From Rubellimicrobium sp. CFH 75288 (lineage in GTDB: Bacteria > Pseudomonadota > Alphaproteobacteria > Rhodobacterales > Rhodobacteraceae), in assembly GCF_009904055.1 (NCBI RefSeq), contig NZ_WYDP01000001.1:310001-374000 (forward strand): a DNA stretch of 64,000 bases. The letters are read 5' to 3'. Of this stretch, positions 51,670 through 62,821 are shown in pieces. Under the pieces are notes generated by a model. The model ran no database searches and was not told the origin of the DNA. It worked only from the letters and a program-made list of their open reading frames with translations. Position 1 is the first letter of the stretch, and each line of letters opens with the position of its first letter. A program made the position numbers and the translations under genes.

Positions 51670-51709
51670 CAGGCCCCTCCCGGTGACATGCGCCCTGACA
51701 GGAGACAGC

Positions 51710-52093
51710 ATGCCTCTCTACGAGCATGTGTTCATCGCGCGCCAGGACCTCGCCAATGCGCAGGCCGAAGCGCTGATCGAGCATTTCGGCAGCGTCCTGG
51801 CCGACAACGGCGGCCGGGTCGTGGGCCAGGAATACTGGGGCGTCAAGACGATGTCCTACCGGATCAACAAGAACCGCAAGGGCCACTACGCCTTCCTGCG
51901 CACGGACGCGCCGGCCGAGGCCGTGCAGGAGATGGAGCGCCTGATGCGGCTGCACGAGGACGTGATGCGCGTCCTGACGGTCAAGGTGGACGCCCACGAG
52001 GAAGGCCCGTCCGTCCAGATGCAGAAGCGCGAGGACCGCGAGGGCCGGGGCGACCGGCGCGACCGCGACGACCGCCCGCGCGACCGCCGCTGA
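51710..52093 (+). CDS. rpsF: 30S ribosomal protein S6
   Basis: The 127-residue protein shows the S6 fold pattern: [20 protein letters not shown], then [20 protein letters not shown] and [19 protein letters not shown]. Its C-terminus carries an Arg/Asp-rich tail of about 25 residues ([13 protein letters not shown]). It binds 16S rRNA with S18. The start is ATG 51710 behind CAGGAGACAGC. It is the first gene of rpsF-rpsR-rplI, with a promoter and hairpin leader visible upstream. Confidence 0.98.
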   Translation: MPLYEHVFIARQDLANAQAEALIEHFGSVLADNGGRVVGQEYWGVKTMSYRINKNRKGHYAFLRTDAPAEAVQEMERLMRLHEDVMRVLTVKVDAHEEGPSVQMQKREDREGRGDRRDRDDRPRDRR

Positions 52094-52111
52094 TCCGGGG
52101 AGAGACAGGAC

Positions 52112-52339
52112 ATGGCAACCAAGCCCTTTTTCCGCCGCCGCAAGTCCGACCCGTTCGAGGGCAAGGACGCGCCGAAGATCGACTACAAGGACGTGCGCCT
52201 GCTGCAGCGCTACATCAGCGAGCGCGGCAAGATCGTGCCGAGCCGCATCACCGCCGTCGGCGCCAAGAACCAGCGCAAGCTCGCCCAGGCAATCAAGCGC
52301 GCGCGGTTCCTGGCGCTTCTGCCCTATGCCGTGAAGTGA
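52112..52339 (+). CDS. rpsR: 30S ribosomal protein S18
   Basis: The 75-residue basic protein contains [14 protein letters not shown], then [20 protein letters not shown] and [20 protein letters not shown]-like text, diagnostic for S18. It binds the central domain of 16S rRNA with S6. The start is ATG 52112 behind GGGAGAGACAGG, 18 bases after rpsF. rplI follows after 10 bases. Confidence 0.98.
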   Translation: MATKPFFRRRKSDPFEGKDAPKIDYKDVRLLQRYISERGKIVPSRITAVGAKNQRKLAQAIKRARFLALLPYAVK

Positions 52340-52349
52340 GGACCGAGCG

Positions 52350-52919
52350 ATGCAGGTGATCCTTCTGGAGCGCGTGGCCAAGCTGGGCCAGATGGGCGAG
52401 GTGGTGAACGTCCGCCCCGGCTATGCGCGCAACTTCCTTCTGCCGCAGGGCAAGGCGCTGCGCGCCTCGGAGGCCAACATCCGCCAGTTCGAGGCGCAGA
52501 AGGCCGAACTCGAGGCGCGCAACGCCGAGACGCGGCGCGCCGCCGAGGCCGAGGCCGGCCGCCTCGAGGGGCAGAGCTTCGTGGTGATCCGCTCCGCCTC
52601 GGACGGCGGCGCGCTCTATGGCTCGGTCACGACGCGCGACGTGGCGGAAGCCGCGGCAGCGGCGGGCTTTGCGGTCTCGCGCGGGCAGGTCGTGCTCAAC
52701 GCGCCCATCAAGGAACTGGGGCTGCATCCGGTCACGGTGCGGCTGCACCCGGAGGTGGAGGTGACGGTGACGGTCAACGTGGCCCGCACCCCCGAGGAGG
52801 CCGAGATGCAGGCCAGCGGCAAGAGCATCCAGGACCTGGCCGCCGAGGAGGAGGCGCAGGCCGAGTTCGAGGTCAGCCAGCTCTTCGACGATCTGGGCGG
52901 GGCCGCCCAGGAGGAGTGA
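52350..52919 (+). CDS. rplI: 50S ribosomal protein L9
   Basis: The 189-residue protein has the L9 N-domain [19 protein letters not shown] with [16 protein letters not shown], a connecting helix with QAEKAELEAR-like text, and a C-domain with [15 protein letters not shown] and [13 protein letters not shown]. It is longer than the usual ~150 residues by an acidic C-terminal extension ([19 protein letters not shown]), a feature frequent in alphaproteobacteria. The start is ATG 52350. A strong hairpin terminator follows 26 bases after the stop. Confidence 0.97.
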   Translation: MQVILLERVAKLGQMGEVVNVRPGYARNFLLPQGKALRASEANIRQFEAQKAELEARNAETRRAAEAEAGRLEGQSFVVIRSASDGGALYGSVTTRDVAEAAAAAGFAVSRGQVVLNAPIKELGLHPVTVRLHPEVEVTVTVNVARTPEEAEMQASGKSIQDLAAEEEAQAEFEVSQLFDDLGGAAQEE

Positions 52920-52944
52920 GGCGCGCGCCCCGCGCGCCGCGACA

Positions 52945-52977
52945 GGGGGGCCGCTCCGGGGACGGGGCGGCCCCCTT
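52945..52977 (+). terminator. Terminator of the rpsF-rpsR-rplI operon
   Basis: GGGGGCCGC and GCGGCCCCC form a perfect nine-pair stem around a 12-base loop, followed by TTCGC. It lies directly after rplI. The T-run is very short, as is usual in GC-rich genomes. Confidence 0.65.
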
Positions 52978-53246
52978 CGCGTCTGGGCCGGGAGGACGGG
53001 GTGAGACGCCGGGCCGGGTCCCGATGGCCGCCGCGTCGGCCGCGTCCTGCGCGGCCCTGTGGCGGAGGCCGGGTCCGGGGGCGGGGGATGGTTCAGGCGC
53101 GGGGGAGGTGGGCGGGCGCGCCGCCGTCATCCCCCGCCACGGCCTTCCGGCCCGTCGCCGATCCGGCAGGAGACTCCGGCGACGGGGTGACGGAAGGGGG
53201 ACGGGCGCCGGGCCGCCCGAGGCGGCGGCGCCCGGCCGGGATGGGG
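52978..53246. other. Convergent spacer between rplI and tig
   Basis: There is no gene in these 269 bases. A long GC-rich inverted repeat at about 53202-53235 (GGGCGCC ... GGCGCCC with a GC-rich extension and a bulge) lies just after the tig stop and probably terminates tig on the minus strand. The rest is featureless GC-rich sequence. Confidence 0.45.
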
Positions 53247-54578
53247 CTATTCCTGGTCCAGCGCCTCGACGGCCTTCTGGAGATCCTCGCGCGATACCGG
53301 CCTGTCCTCGACGGAGGCGGTGGACAGGATGTGATCCACGACCTTGTCCTCGAAGATCGGCGCCTGGAGCTGCTGGCGGGCGGCGGCGTTCGACTGGATG
53401 TATTCGAAGAACTGCCGCTCCTGGCCCCGGTAGCGGCGCGCCTCGTTCAGGACGGCCTGGGTCAGCTCCTGCTCGGTCACCTTGACCTCGGCGCGGGTGC
53501 CGATGTCGGCCAGCAGCAGGCCCAGCTTCACCCGCCGGCGCGCGAGCCGCAGGTGATCCTCGGTCGGCTCGATGGCGCCGTGGTCGTGGCCGTGCACCTC
53601 CGGGTGCTCCTCGTGCCAGAGCTGGTGGGCGATCTGGTCGGCCTCGGCCTTGACGAGGTTCTCGGGCAGCGGGAAGTCGGCGCGGGCGTCGAGCGCATCG
53701 AGAAGCTGGCGCTTGAGCACGGCGCGGGACGCGCCCTCGTATTCGCGGGCGATCTGGTCGCGGACCTGCACCCTGAGCGCCTCGAGATCGTCGGCGCCGA
53801 AGCGCTTGGCGAGCGCGTCGTCGATCGGGTGGGGCTTGGGCTCCCTGACGGCCTTGACGGTGACGGCGAACACCGCCTCGCGCCCCGCCAGATGCCTGGC
53901 GCCATAGCTTTCGGGAAAGGTCACGGTGACCTCGCGCTCCTCGCCCGCCTTGACGCCGGCAAGACCCTCCTCGAAGCCGGGGATGAACGAGCCCGAGCCG
54001 AGCACGAGGGGATAGTCGGTGGCCGAGCCGCCCTCGAAGGCCTCGCCGTCGAGCCGGCCGGTGAAGTCGATCACGACCTGGTCGCCGTCCTTGGCCTTCG
54101 TGCCCTTGCGGCGGTCCTCGTAGGTCCTGGCCTGATCGGCCAGCCGCGCCAGTGCCTCGTCCACGGCCGCGTCGTCGGGCTCGACCTTGAGGCGGGTCAG
54201 CGACAGGTCGGAGAGGTCCACCTGCGGCACGTCGGGCAGGCGTTCATAGGTGACCTCCACCACGACATCGTCGCCTTCCTTCCAGCTCTCGTTGGTCATG
54301 CGGACCGAGGGCTGCATGGACGGCCGGTCGCCCGTGGCGGCGAGGTGCGAGGACACGGCGCCGTCGATCGTCTCCTGCATCGCCTCGCCCAGAAGGCGCG
54401 CGCCGTGCTGCTTGCGCAGCAGCGCGAGCGGCACCTTGCCCTTGCGGAAGCCCTTCATGGCCACCTGGGGCTGGACCTCCTGGAGCTTGGCGGTGACCTT
54501 CTGGTCGAGCTCGGCGGCCGTGACGGTGACCCGGTAGCCGCGCTTGAGCCCCTCGTTGAGCGTTTCGGTGACGTCCAT
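53247..54578 (-). CDS. tig: Trigger factor, ribosome-associated chaperone
   Basis: The 443-residue chaperone has the ribosome-binding domain with the signature [17 protein letters not shown] (docks to L23). A peptidyl-prolyl isomerase domain follows with [20 protein letters not shown] and [15 protein letters not shown]. The helical C-domain ends in [19 protein letters not shown] His/Asp/Glu-rich loop ([16 protein letters not shown]) is an unusual local feature. The start is ATG 54578 behind GAGAGGAAAGAG. It folds nascent chains at the ribosome exit. The tRNA-Leu gene lies 141 bases upstream on the same strand. Confidence 0.96.
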   Translation of the reverse strand: MDVTETLNEGLKRGYRVTVTAAELDQKVTAKLQEVQPQVAMKGFRKGKVPLALLRKQHGARLLGEAMQETIDGAVSSHLAATGDRPSMQPSVRMTNESWKEGDDVVVEVTYERLPDVPQVDLSDLSLTRLKVEPDDAAVDEALARLADQARTYEDRRKGTKAKDGDQVVIDFTGRLDGEAFEGGSATDYPLVLGSGSFIPGFEEGLAGVKAGEEREVTVTFPESYGARHLAGREAVFAVTVKAVREPKPHPIDDALAKRFGADDLEALRVQVRDQIAREYEGASRAVLKRQLLDALDARADFPLPENLVKAEADQIAHQLWHEEHPEVHGHDHGAIEPTEDHLRLARRRVKLGLLLADIGTRAEVKVTEQELTQAVLNEARRYRGQERQFFEYIQSNAAARQQLQAPIFEDKVVDHILSTASVEDRPVSREDLQKAVEALDQE

Positions 54579-54719
54579 CTCTTTCCTCTCGTGCCTCGCG
54601 GGCGCTGGGCCGCCGTCCCTGCCTTCGGCGCGCGACCTCGGCGCGACGCATCCTGTCCGGGGCTGTTCGCGCGCCCCTATCAGCTTGCGGACGGGGGGGC
54701 AACCGCAGGCCGGGGCGGC

Positions 54720-54804
54720 TGGTGCGGGTGGGGGGATTCGAACCCCCACGCCTTGCGGCGCCGGAACCTAAATCCGGTGCGTCTGCCGGTTCCGCCACAC
54801 CCGC
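54720..54804 (-). tRNA. tRNA-Leu (anticodon UAG), with encoded CCA
   Basis: On the minus strand the gene starts GCGGGTG at 54804, and the acceptor stem closes with CACCCGC, then A and encoded CCA (54723-54720). The anticodon arm CCGGA-TTTAGGT-TCCGG holds anticodon TAG, which reads CUA/CUG leucine codons. The long variable arm (CGCCGCAAGGCG) and the T arm GGGGGTTCGAATCCCCC are typical of a type II leucine tRNA. The length is 85 bases including CCA. Confidence 0.97.
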
Positions 54805-54954
54805 GCGGGACGGCCGACCCGCCCCTGCGCAGGCGCCTAGCATTCCCGGCGCGGGGCCGCGAGGGGGAAATGCGGCGAAAATGGGGCGGCCCTCAACCTC
54901 TTGTTGCCACAATTGGGGATAAGGTGCGGCCGGTGAGGCAGCCGGAGGGCATCG

Positions 54955-55407
54955 ATGCATCTTCAGACCCGGATCGCTGCGCCCGATGCGCGTCTGGCGC
55001 CGCTGGCGGGCCTGGCGGGCGGCACGCTCGTGCTGACCCTGCGGGGCGAGGTCGCGGTGGACGACCTGCTGCCCGGCGACCGGATCATCACGCGCGATGC
55101 CGGGGCCCAGACCCTGCGCGCGGTCGAATCGCTGGCGGCGCGGGTGGCGCCGGTGCGGATCGTCGCCGGCACGCTGGGCCACAACCGGCCCGGGCGCGAT
55201 CTGGTGGTGGGACCGGGCACGCTGATCCATCTGCGCGACTGGCGCGCGCGGGTGCTGCACGGCGCCGCCCGCGCCGTGGCGGAGGCGGCCCGCCTGGCCG
55301 ACGGCGAGTTCGTCGTGCAGGAGCGTCCGCGCGGCCTGACCCTGCACAGGCCGCTTCTGGACGGGCCGCATGTCCTCTATGCCGACGGGGTGGAACTCGT
55401 CGTCTGA
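54955..55407 (+). CDS. Stand-alone Hint-domain (hedgehog/intein-like) protein
   Basis: The 150-residue protein is essentially one Hint fold: GTLVLTLRGEVAVDDLLPGD, RIITRDAGAQTLRAVESL, then LGHNRPGRDLVVGPGTLIHL and LLDGPHVLYADG. Rhodobacterales often encode larger Hint_2 proteins in which a Cys precedes the first strand and starts self-cleavage. Here the residues before GT are LAG, so the nucleophile is missing and the domain should be inactive as a splicing element. The ATG at 54955 has GGAGGGCATCG upstream. It ends six bases from the convergent nnr stop. Confidence 0.75.
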   Translation: MHLQTRIAAPDARLAPLAGLAGGTLVLTLRGEVAVDDLLPGDRIITRDAGAQTLRAVESLAARVAPVRIVAGTLGHNRPGRDLVVGPGTLIHLRDWRARVLHGAARAVAEAARLADGEFVVQERPRGLTLHRPLLDGPHVLYADGVELVV

Positions 55408-55413
55408 ACCCGG

Positions 55414-57545
<2,132 letters not shown>

Positions 57546-57615
57546 GCGCGGACCGCCGGAGACGATCAGGGGGCGGGCCGCCCGCCCCGCAGCAGAAGGA
57601 CCACAAGGGAACATC

Positions 57616-59019
57616 ATGGCCAGCACCCTTCTCGACCTCATCGCCTCGGAAGAGGCCGAATATGTCGACATCCGCTTCACCGACCCGCGCGGCAAGCTCC
57701 AGCACGTCACCGTCCTGGCCGAGCTGGTCGATGCCGACTTCGTCGAGGAGGGCTTCATGTTCGACGGCTCCTCCATCGCCGGATGGAAGAGCATCGACCA
57801 GTCGGACATGAAGCTGCTGCCCGACGCCGAATCGGCCTATGTGGACCCGTTCTTCGCCGAAAAGACCGTCTGCGTGCACTGCAACGTGGTCGAGCCCGAC
57901 ACCGGCGAGCCCTACAGCCGCGATCCCCGCTCGACCGCCGTCAAGGCCGAGGCCTATCTGCGCGAATCGGGCATCGGGGATGCGGCCTATTTCGGGCCCG
58001 AGGCCGAATTCTTCATCTTCGACAACGTCCGCTTCGCCGTGACCATGAACAAGGTCGCCTTCGAGGTGGACGGGGTGGACGCCTCCTGGAACACGGATGC
58101 CGAGTTCGAGTCGGGCAACATGGGCCACCGTCCGGGCGTCAAGGGCGGCTATTTCCCGGTGCCGCCCATCGATGACGGGCAGGACCTGCGCTCGGAGATG
58201 CTGTCCACCATGAAGCGGATGGGCATGCGCGTGGACAAGCACCACCACGAGGTCGCCTCCACGCAGCACGAGCTGGGCCTGATCTTCGACACGCTGACCA
58301 AGCAGGCCGACGCGATCCAGAAGTACAAGTACGTCATCCACAACGTCGCCCAGGCCTACGGCAAGACCGCGACCTTCATGCCCAAGCCCATCGCGGGCGA
58401 CAACGGATCGGGGATGCATGTCAACCAGTCGATCTGGAAGGACGGCAAGCCGCTCTTCGCAGGCGACAAGTATGCCGACCTCTCCCAGGAGGCGCTGTGG
58501 TACATCGGCGGCATCCTCAAGCACGCCAAGGCCCTGAACGCGATCACGAATCCGGGCACCAACAGCTACAAGCGGCTGATCCCCGGCTTCGAGGCCCCCG
58601 TCCTGCGCGCCTATTCGGCCCGCAACCGCTCGGGCTGCGTGCGGATCCCCTGGACCGAGAGCCCCAAGGCCAAGCGGATCGAGGCGCGTTTCCCCGACCC
58701 CTCGGCCAACCCCTATCTGGCCTTCGCGGCGCTCCTGATGGCGGGGCTCGACGGGATCAAGAACCGGATCGATCCCGGCCCGTCCTCGGACAAGGACCTC
58801 TACGACCTGCCGCCCGAGGAGCTGGCCTCGATCCCGACGGTCTGCGGCTCCCTGCGCGAGGCGCTGCAGGAGCTGGAGAAGGACCACGATTTCCTGCTCG
58901 CGGGGGACGTGTTCACGCGCGACCAGCTCGAGGGCTACATGGCGCTCAAGTGGGAGGAGGTGTACGCCTTCGAGCACACGCCCCATCCGGTCGAGTACAA
59001 GCTCTACTATTCCTGCTGA
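57616..59019 (+). CDS. glnA: Glutamine synthetase, type I
   Basis: The 467-residue enzyme makes glutamine from glutamate, ammonia and ATP. It shows [15 protein letters not shown], the active-site [16 protein letters not shown] motif and the late [10 protein letters not shown]. The adenylylation site Tyr396 is in [11 protein letters not shown], so activity is probably set by GlnE under GlnB control. It is expressed with glnB. The hairpin about 25 bases after the stop ends the operon. It starts at ATG 57616 with AGGGAACATC upstream. Confidence 0.98.
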   Translation: MASTLLDLIASEEAEYVDIRFTDPRGKLQHVTVLAELVDADFVEEGFMFDGSSIAGWKSIDQSDMKLLPDAESAYVDPFFAEKTVCVHCNVVEPDTGEPYSRDPRSTAVKAEAYLRESGIGDAAYFGPEAEFFIFDNVRFAVTMNKVAFEVDGVDASWNTDAEFESGNMGHRPGVKGGYFPVPPIDDGQDLRSEMLSTMKRMGMRVDKHHHEVASTQHELGLIFDTLTKQADAIQKYKYVIHNVAQAYGKTATFMPKPIAGDNGSGMHVNQSIWKDGKPLFAGDKYADLSQEALWYIGGILKHAKALNAITNPGTNSYKRLIPGFEAPVLRAYSARNRSGCVRIPWTESPKAKRIEARFPDPSANPYLAFAALLMAGLDGIKNRIDPGPSSDKDLYDLPPEELASIPTVCGSLREALQELEKDHDFLLAGDVFTRDQLEGYMALKWEEVYAFEHTPHPVEYKLYYSC

Positions 59020-59041
59020 TCCGGTCCGGCCGGGCAGGACG

Positions 59042-59063
59042 GGGGCGCCTCCGGGCGCCCCTT
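59042..59063 (+). terminator. Terminator after glnA
   Basis: GGGGCGCC and GGCGCCCC pair perfectly (eight pairs) around TCCG, followed by TTGCCGTTT. It lies 22 bases after the glnA stop. Confidence 0.65.
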
Positions 59064-59312
59064 GCCGTTTCCGGGACCGTGCGCCTCTCGCCGCGGAGGC
59101 GAGCGCGCCTGCAACTCCCGGTCGAGGCCATCCGTCCCGCGGGACGCAGCCCGGAGCAGGACCGGGGCACTGTCATTGCGACGGAAACGGGGCAAGGGGT
59201 CGCCCCGAAAACAACAACTTTCCCCAAATGCTCCGAATCCGCGCCTCATCCGCCCTCCAGACAGGACCTGTCGGCCACCCGAGGGTGCGCCGCCCCCCGA
59301 TGGAGACCCGCG

Positions 59313-60245
59313 ATGACCGACATGCCCCTGCCGCGCACGACGATCGGGCAGCTCGTCTATCCCGAGCCCCCGCGTCTGAACTTCGCCCGCCTCGTCTCGG
59401 ACCTGCACGCCGCCCTGTCGGGCTGCGGCGTCCAGGACCGCGCCCTCGCCTGGGATCACGACGACGTCGCCATCATCGATGTCGGCGGCTCGCGCGTGGC
59501 GCTGTCGCTGGCCGAGGATCTGGGCCGCTGCAAGGGCGCGGCAATCACCGTGACGACGGGCTTCGGCCTGGACGATCGCGGGGGCGACACCCGCCTGGCC
59601 CAGCGGCAGGCCGTGCTGGCGCGGCTGATCGCCGGGCGGATCGCCGAGCGGTTCCCCCCGGCCGAGACGATCTGGACCGACAGCCCGGAGATTGCCACTT
59701 CCGACCTGTTCGACCGGCTGAACGATGCCCTCGCCCAGCGGCTCGACGCCGAGGAGAGCGAGCGGACGCGCCGCAAGACCAGGGAACGCAGCAACCGGGC
59801 GCGCCGCCTGCGCGAGCCGGCCGATGTGGAGCCGATCCTCGCGCGGCTGGAGCGGCGCCTTGCCTCCCGCGCGGCCGCCGACCAGGCCCGGCGCGAGGGC
59901 CGCGAACCCCCGTCGCCCGAGGCGGATGCCGGCGCCGGCGGAGAGACGGCGCCGCCCCCCCTGCGGTCGGGCTGGCTCGAGGCGGCCGAGGTGCGCGAGA
60001 CGCTGGCCGCCTTGCGGGCGGACAACCGACCCTCGGCACCCCTACGGCTGGCCGGTCACATGATGGATGCCACGTTGATGGTCGTGGCGCTGCCGGTCGG
60101 CGCAGCGATGATGACCTACGGCCTCGTCCGCGGCGGCGACGTCTATCGCAGCGGGCGGATGCTGGCGCTGTGCGGGATCGGAATGGTCGCCCTCGAGGGC
60201 CTGGGCGGCCCCGGCATCGTCAGCACCCTCCTGCCGTCGCTCTGA
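59313..60245 (+). CDS. Conserved-looking hypothetical protein with C-terminal membrane segment
   Basis: The 310-residue protein was not recognised. The N-terminal ~130 residues form an alpha/beta-like domain (RLNFARLVSDLHAALSG, then DHDDVAIIDVGGSRVALSLA). A basic Arg-rich helix region (EESERTRRKTRERSNRARR) and a charged linker follow. The C-terminus has one or two hydrophobic spans (MMDATLMVVALPVGAAMMTY, LALCGIGMVALEGL). It may be a tail-anchored protein. The start is ATG 59313 behind GGAGACCCGCG. It converges with bioY over a shared hairpin. Confidence 0.65.
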   Translation: MTDMPLPRTTIGQLVYPEPPRLNFARLVSDLHAALSGCGVQDRALAWDHDDVAIIDVGGSRVALSLAEDLGRCKGAAITVTTGFGLDDRGGDTRLAQRQAVLARLIAGRIAERFPPAETIWTDSPEIATSDLFDRLNDALAQRLDAEESERTRRKTRERSNRARRLREPADVEPILARLERRLASRAAADQARREGREPPSPEADAGAGGETAPPPLRSGWLEAAEVRETLAALRADNRPSAPLRLAGHMMDATLMVVALPVGAAMMTYGLVRGGDVYRSGRMLALCGIGMVALEGLGGPGIVSTLLPSL

Positions 60246-60288
60246 CGGGCGCGCGCCCTGCGCGGGACGCGCGCCCGCAACCCGTCAG
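60242..60288. terminator. Shared bidirectional terminator spanning two stop codons
   Basis: CTGACGGG at 60242-60249 pairs with CCCGTCAG at 60281-60288, and GGGCGCGCG at 60247-60255 pairs with CGCGCGCCC at 60268-60276. The outer arms contain the stop codons of the plus-strand hypothetical gene and of bioY. The structure is symmetric and may end both transcripts. Confidence 0.55.
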
Positions 60289-60926
60289 GCGCGCGCGTCG
60301 CCCACGATCCGCCAGGCGAGCGGCAGGAGCAGCGCCGCGAGCGCGAGCTTGAGCGCGTCGCCCACGAGGAAGGGCCAGAGCCCCCAGGCCAGCGTCTGGG
60401 CGAGCGGCGTGGCAAAGGCGTCGGGCTGGAAGGCGCCGCCCGCGACGATGCCGTGCAGCCACACGAGGCCGGGGACGTAGATGATGACGTTGCCGATCAG
60501 CATGGCGAGCGCCATCCAGGCCACCGACCGGTCCCAGCCGCGCCGCGCGAGAAGGCCCAGCGCCACGGTGGCCAGCACATAGCCCAGCAGGTAGCCCCCG
60601 GTCCCGCCCATCATGTAGGCCAGGCCGCTGTTCGTGGCCGACGAGTTGGCGAACACGTCCGCACCCAGCGCGCCGAGCGCCATATAGGCGAGGATCGTCA
60701 CCAGCCCGAGCCGCGGCCCGTAGGCCGCGCCGATCCCCAGCACGGCGAAGGTGCCCATGCTGATCGGCACGGGCGAGGGCGGCAGCGGCAGCTTGAGCTT
60801 GGCCGCCGCCGTCAGCAGCGCCACGCCCACCGCCACCAGCATCGCCTGCCGCGCCAGGCGGAGCGCGCCCGCCTCGGCGGCGCCGATCTCGGCCAGGACG
60901 GGCCGAGCCGTCATGTTCTGGGCCAT
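60285..60926 (-). CDS. bioY: BioY, biotin transporter substrate-binding (S) component
   Basis: This 213-residue membrane protein has about six hydrophobic spans, the early LPPSPVPISMGTFAVLGIGA motif and the mid LAYMALGALGADVFANS, then MGGTGGYLLGYVLA. These are hallmarks of BioY. It binds biotin and works with an ECF energy-coupling unit, or alone at low rate; no bioM/bioN genes are adjacent. The ATG at 60926 follows GGGAGACCCAG. It lies 60 bases after a DUF6314 gene on the same strand. No BioR operator was recognised. Confidence 0.92.
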   Translation of the reverse strand: MAQNMTARPVLAEIGAAEAGALRLARQAMLVAVGVALLTAAAKLKLPLPPSPVPISMGTFAVLGIGAAYGPRLGLVTILAYMALGALGADVFANSSATNSGLAYMMGGTGGYLLGYVLATVALGLLARRGWDRSVAWMALAMLIGNVIIYVPGLVWLHGIVAGGAFQPDAFATPLAQTLAWGLWPFLVGDALKLALAALLLPLAWRIVGDARA

Positions 60927-60985
60927 CTGGGTCTCCCTTGTTCCGGTGGACCGGGTTTGCCGCAGGACCCCGACCTGCGCAAGCG

Positions 60986-61399
60986 TCAGGCGGGGCGGTG
61001 GACGCTCTCCAGCCGGTAGTCCTTGCGGGGGCCATGCGCCGTCCATTCGGTCCGCCAGACCGGCCAGGCGCGGAAGTCGTAGCGCACGCGGTAGAGGTCG
61101 GCCCCGCAGCAATGCTCCGTGCCGCGGACCAGGCCCGCGGGGCGGAAGCGGTGAAACGCCCTGCCATCGGCAAAGGCGACCGCGACCTCTCCGCCCTCCC
61201 ACCGCCAGAGCCAGGCCGCCCGGGCCGGCAGCGGCGGCCCATCGCCCCAGTGCAGCCACCCCTCCTCCTCGAGCCGCAGGCCATCCGGTTCCGCCAGGAC
61301 CCGCAGGACTCCCTCGAGCCGCCCCGTCCGGCCGGCCAGGCGGTCGTCGAGCCGGCGTTCAAGACGCCAGGGGCGCAGGAAGTCCTCGGCCGCGAGCAT
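60986..61399 (-). CDS. DUF6314 family protein
   Basis: This 137-residue lipocalin-like protein of unknown function has the family pattern RPWRLERRLDD near the start, GVLRVLAEPDGLRLEEEGWL and a Trp-rich strand AAWLWRWEGGEV. The C-terminal element is CGADLYRVRYDF with WRTEWTAHGPRKDYRLES. The strand pattern suggests a small beta-barrel. The start is ATG 61399. It lies upstream of bioY and may share its transcript, although a functional link is not known. Confidence 0.8.
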   Translation of the reverse strand: MLAAEDFLRPWRLERRLDDRLAGRTGRLEGVLRVLAEPDGLRLEEEGWLHWGDGPPLPARAAWLWRWEGGEVAVAFADGRAFHRFRPAGLVRGTEHCCGADLYRVRYDFRAWPVWRTEWTAHGPRKDYRLESVHRPA

Positions 61400-61502
61400 G
61401 GCCCCTGCCCTAGCGCGGCCGGACTCCGTCGGCCAGCGGGGTCTTGCCCGTCCGCCGCGCGCGCCCTAGGGGTGCCCGGCCCCCCCAGGACGGAGCGCGC
61501 CC

Positions 61503-62816
61503 ATGATCCCCCGCTATGCCCGCCCCGAGATGGTCGCGATCTGGGAGCCCCGGACGCGCTTCCGCATCTGGTGGGAGATCGAGGCCCATGCCTGCGACGC
61601 CCAGGCCGCCCTCGGCGTCATCCCCAAGGAAGCCGCCGAGGCCGTCTGGAAGGCCCGCGACGCCGAATTCGACGTGGCCCGCATCGACGCCATCGAGGCG
61701 GTCACGAAGCATGACGTCATCGCCTTTCTCACCCATCTGGGCGAGATCGTGGGGGTGGAGGAGGCGCGCTTCGTCCATCAGGGGATGACCTCGTCGGACG
61801 TGCTCGACACGGCGCTCAACGTCCAGCTCTGCCGCGCCGCGGACCTGCTGATGGGGGGGCTCGACCGGGTCTGTGCCGCGCTGAAGACCCGCGCCTTCGA
61901 GCACAGGCTCACGCCCCGCATCGGCCGCAGCCACGGCATCCATGCGGAACCCACGACGCTGGGCCTCACCTTTGCGCGCTTCTACGCCGAGATGGACCGC
62001 AACCGCGCCCGCCTGCGCGCCGCGCGCGAGGAGGTGGCGACGGGCGCCATCTCCGGCCCCGTGGGCACCTTCGCCAGCATCGACCCCGCGGTGGAGGCCC
62101 ATGTCTGCGAACGGATGGGCCTGCGGCCCGAGCCGATCAGCACGCAGGTCATCCCGCGCGACCGGCACGCGATGTTCTTCGCCACGCTGGGCGTCATCGC
62201 CTCGGGGATCGAGAACGTCGCCACCGAGATCCGACACATGCAGCGCAGCGAGGTGATGGAGGCGGAGGAATACTTCGCGCCCGGCCAGAAGGGCTCCTCG
62301 GCCATGCCGCACAAGCGCAACCCGGTCCTGACCGAGAATCTCACGGGGCTCGCCCGGCTGATCCGTTCGGCGGTGGTGCCCGCGCTCGAGAACGTGGCGC
62401 TCTGGCACGAGCGCGACATCAGCCATTCCTCGGTCGAGCGGGGCATCGCGCCGGATGCGACCATCCATCTCGACTTCGCGCTGCACCGTCTGGCCGGCGT
62501 CATCGAGAAGCTGGTCGTCTATCCCGAACGGATGCAGGCCAATCTGGAACGCTTCCGCGGGCTCGTCCACAGCCAGCGGGTTCTGCTCGCGCTCACGCAG
62601 GCCGGGCTGACGCGCGAGGACGCCTATGCGGCGGTCCAGCGCAATGCCATGCGCGCCTGGGAGGGGGAGGCGGACTTCAAGGCCCTGCTGCTCGCCGATC
62701 CGGAGGTCGCGGGCGCGCTGGGCCGCGACGGGGTGGAGGCGCTGTTCGACCTCGGCCACCATCTGCGCCATGTGGACACGATCTTCGAACGGGTCTTCGG
62801 CAGCGCCGACGCCTGA
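61503..62816 (+). CDS. purB: Adenylosuccinate lyase
   Basis: The 437-residue enzyme cleaves succinyl-AICAR and adenylosuccinate in purine synthesis. Signatures of the fumarase/aspartase superfamily are visible: MTSSDVLDTALNVQL, GRSHGIHAEP, and the C3 motif GQKGSSAMPHKRNP with the catalytic Ser. WHERDISHSSVERG follows. It begins MIPRYARPEMVAIWEP at ATG 61503 and ends with VERVFGS-like text. It converges with a LuxR-type gene five bases away. Confidence 0.97.
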   Translation: MIPRYARPEMVAIWEPRTRFRIWWEIEAHACDAQAALGVIPKEAAEAVWKARDAEFDVARIDAIEAVTKHDVIAFLTHLGEIVGVEEARFVHQGMTSSDVLDTALNVQLCRAADLLMGGLDRVCAALKTRAFEHRLTPRIGRSHGIHAEPTTLGLTFARFYAEMDRNRARLRAAREEVATGAISGPVGTFASIDPAVEAHVCERMGLRPEPISTQVIPRDRHAMFFATLGVIASGIENVATEIRHMQRSEVMEAEEYFAPGQKGSSAMPHKRNPVLTENLTGLARLIRSAVVPALENVALWHERDISHSSVERGIAPDATIHLDFALHRLAGVIEKLVVYPERMQANLERFRGLVHSQRVLLALTQAGLTREDAYAAVQRNAMRAWEGEADFKALLLADPEVAGALGRDGVEALFDLGHHLRHVDTIFERVFGSADA

Positions 62817-62821
62817 GCGCG

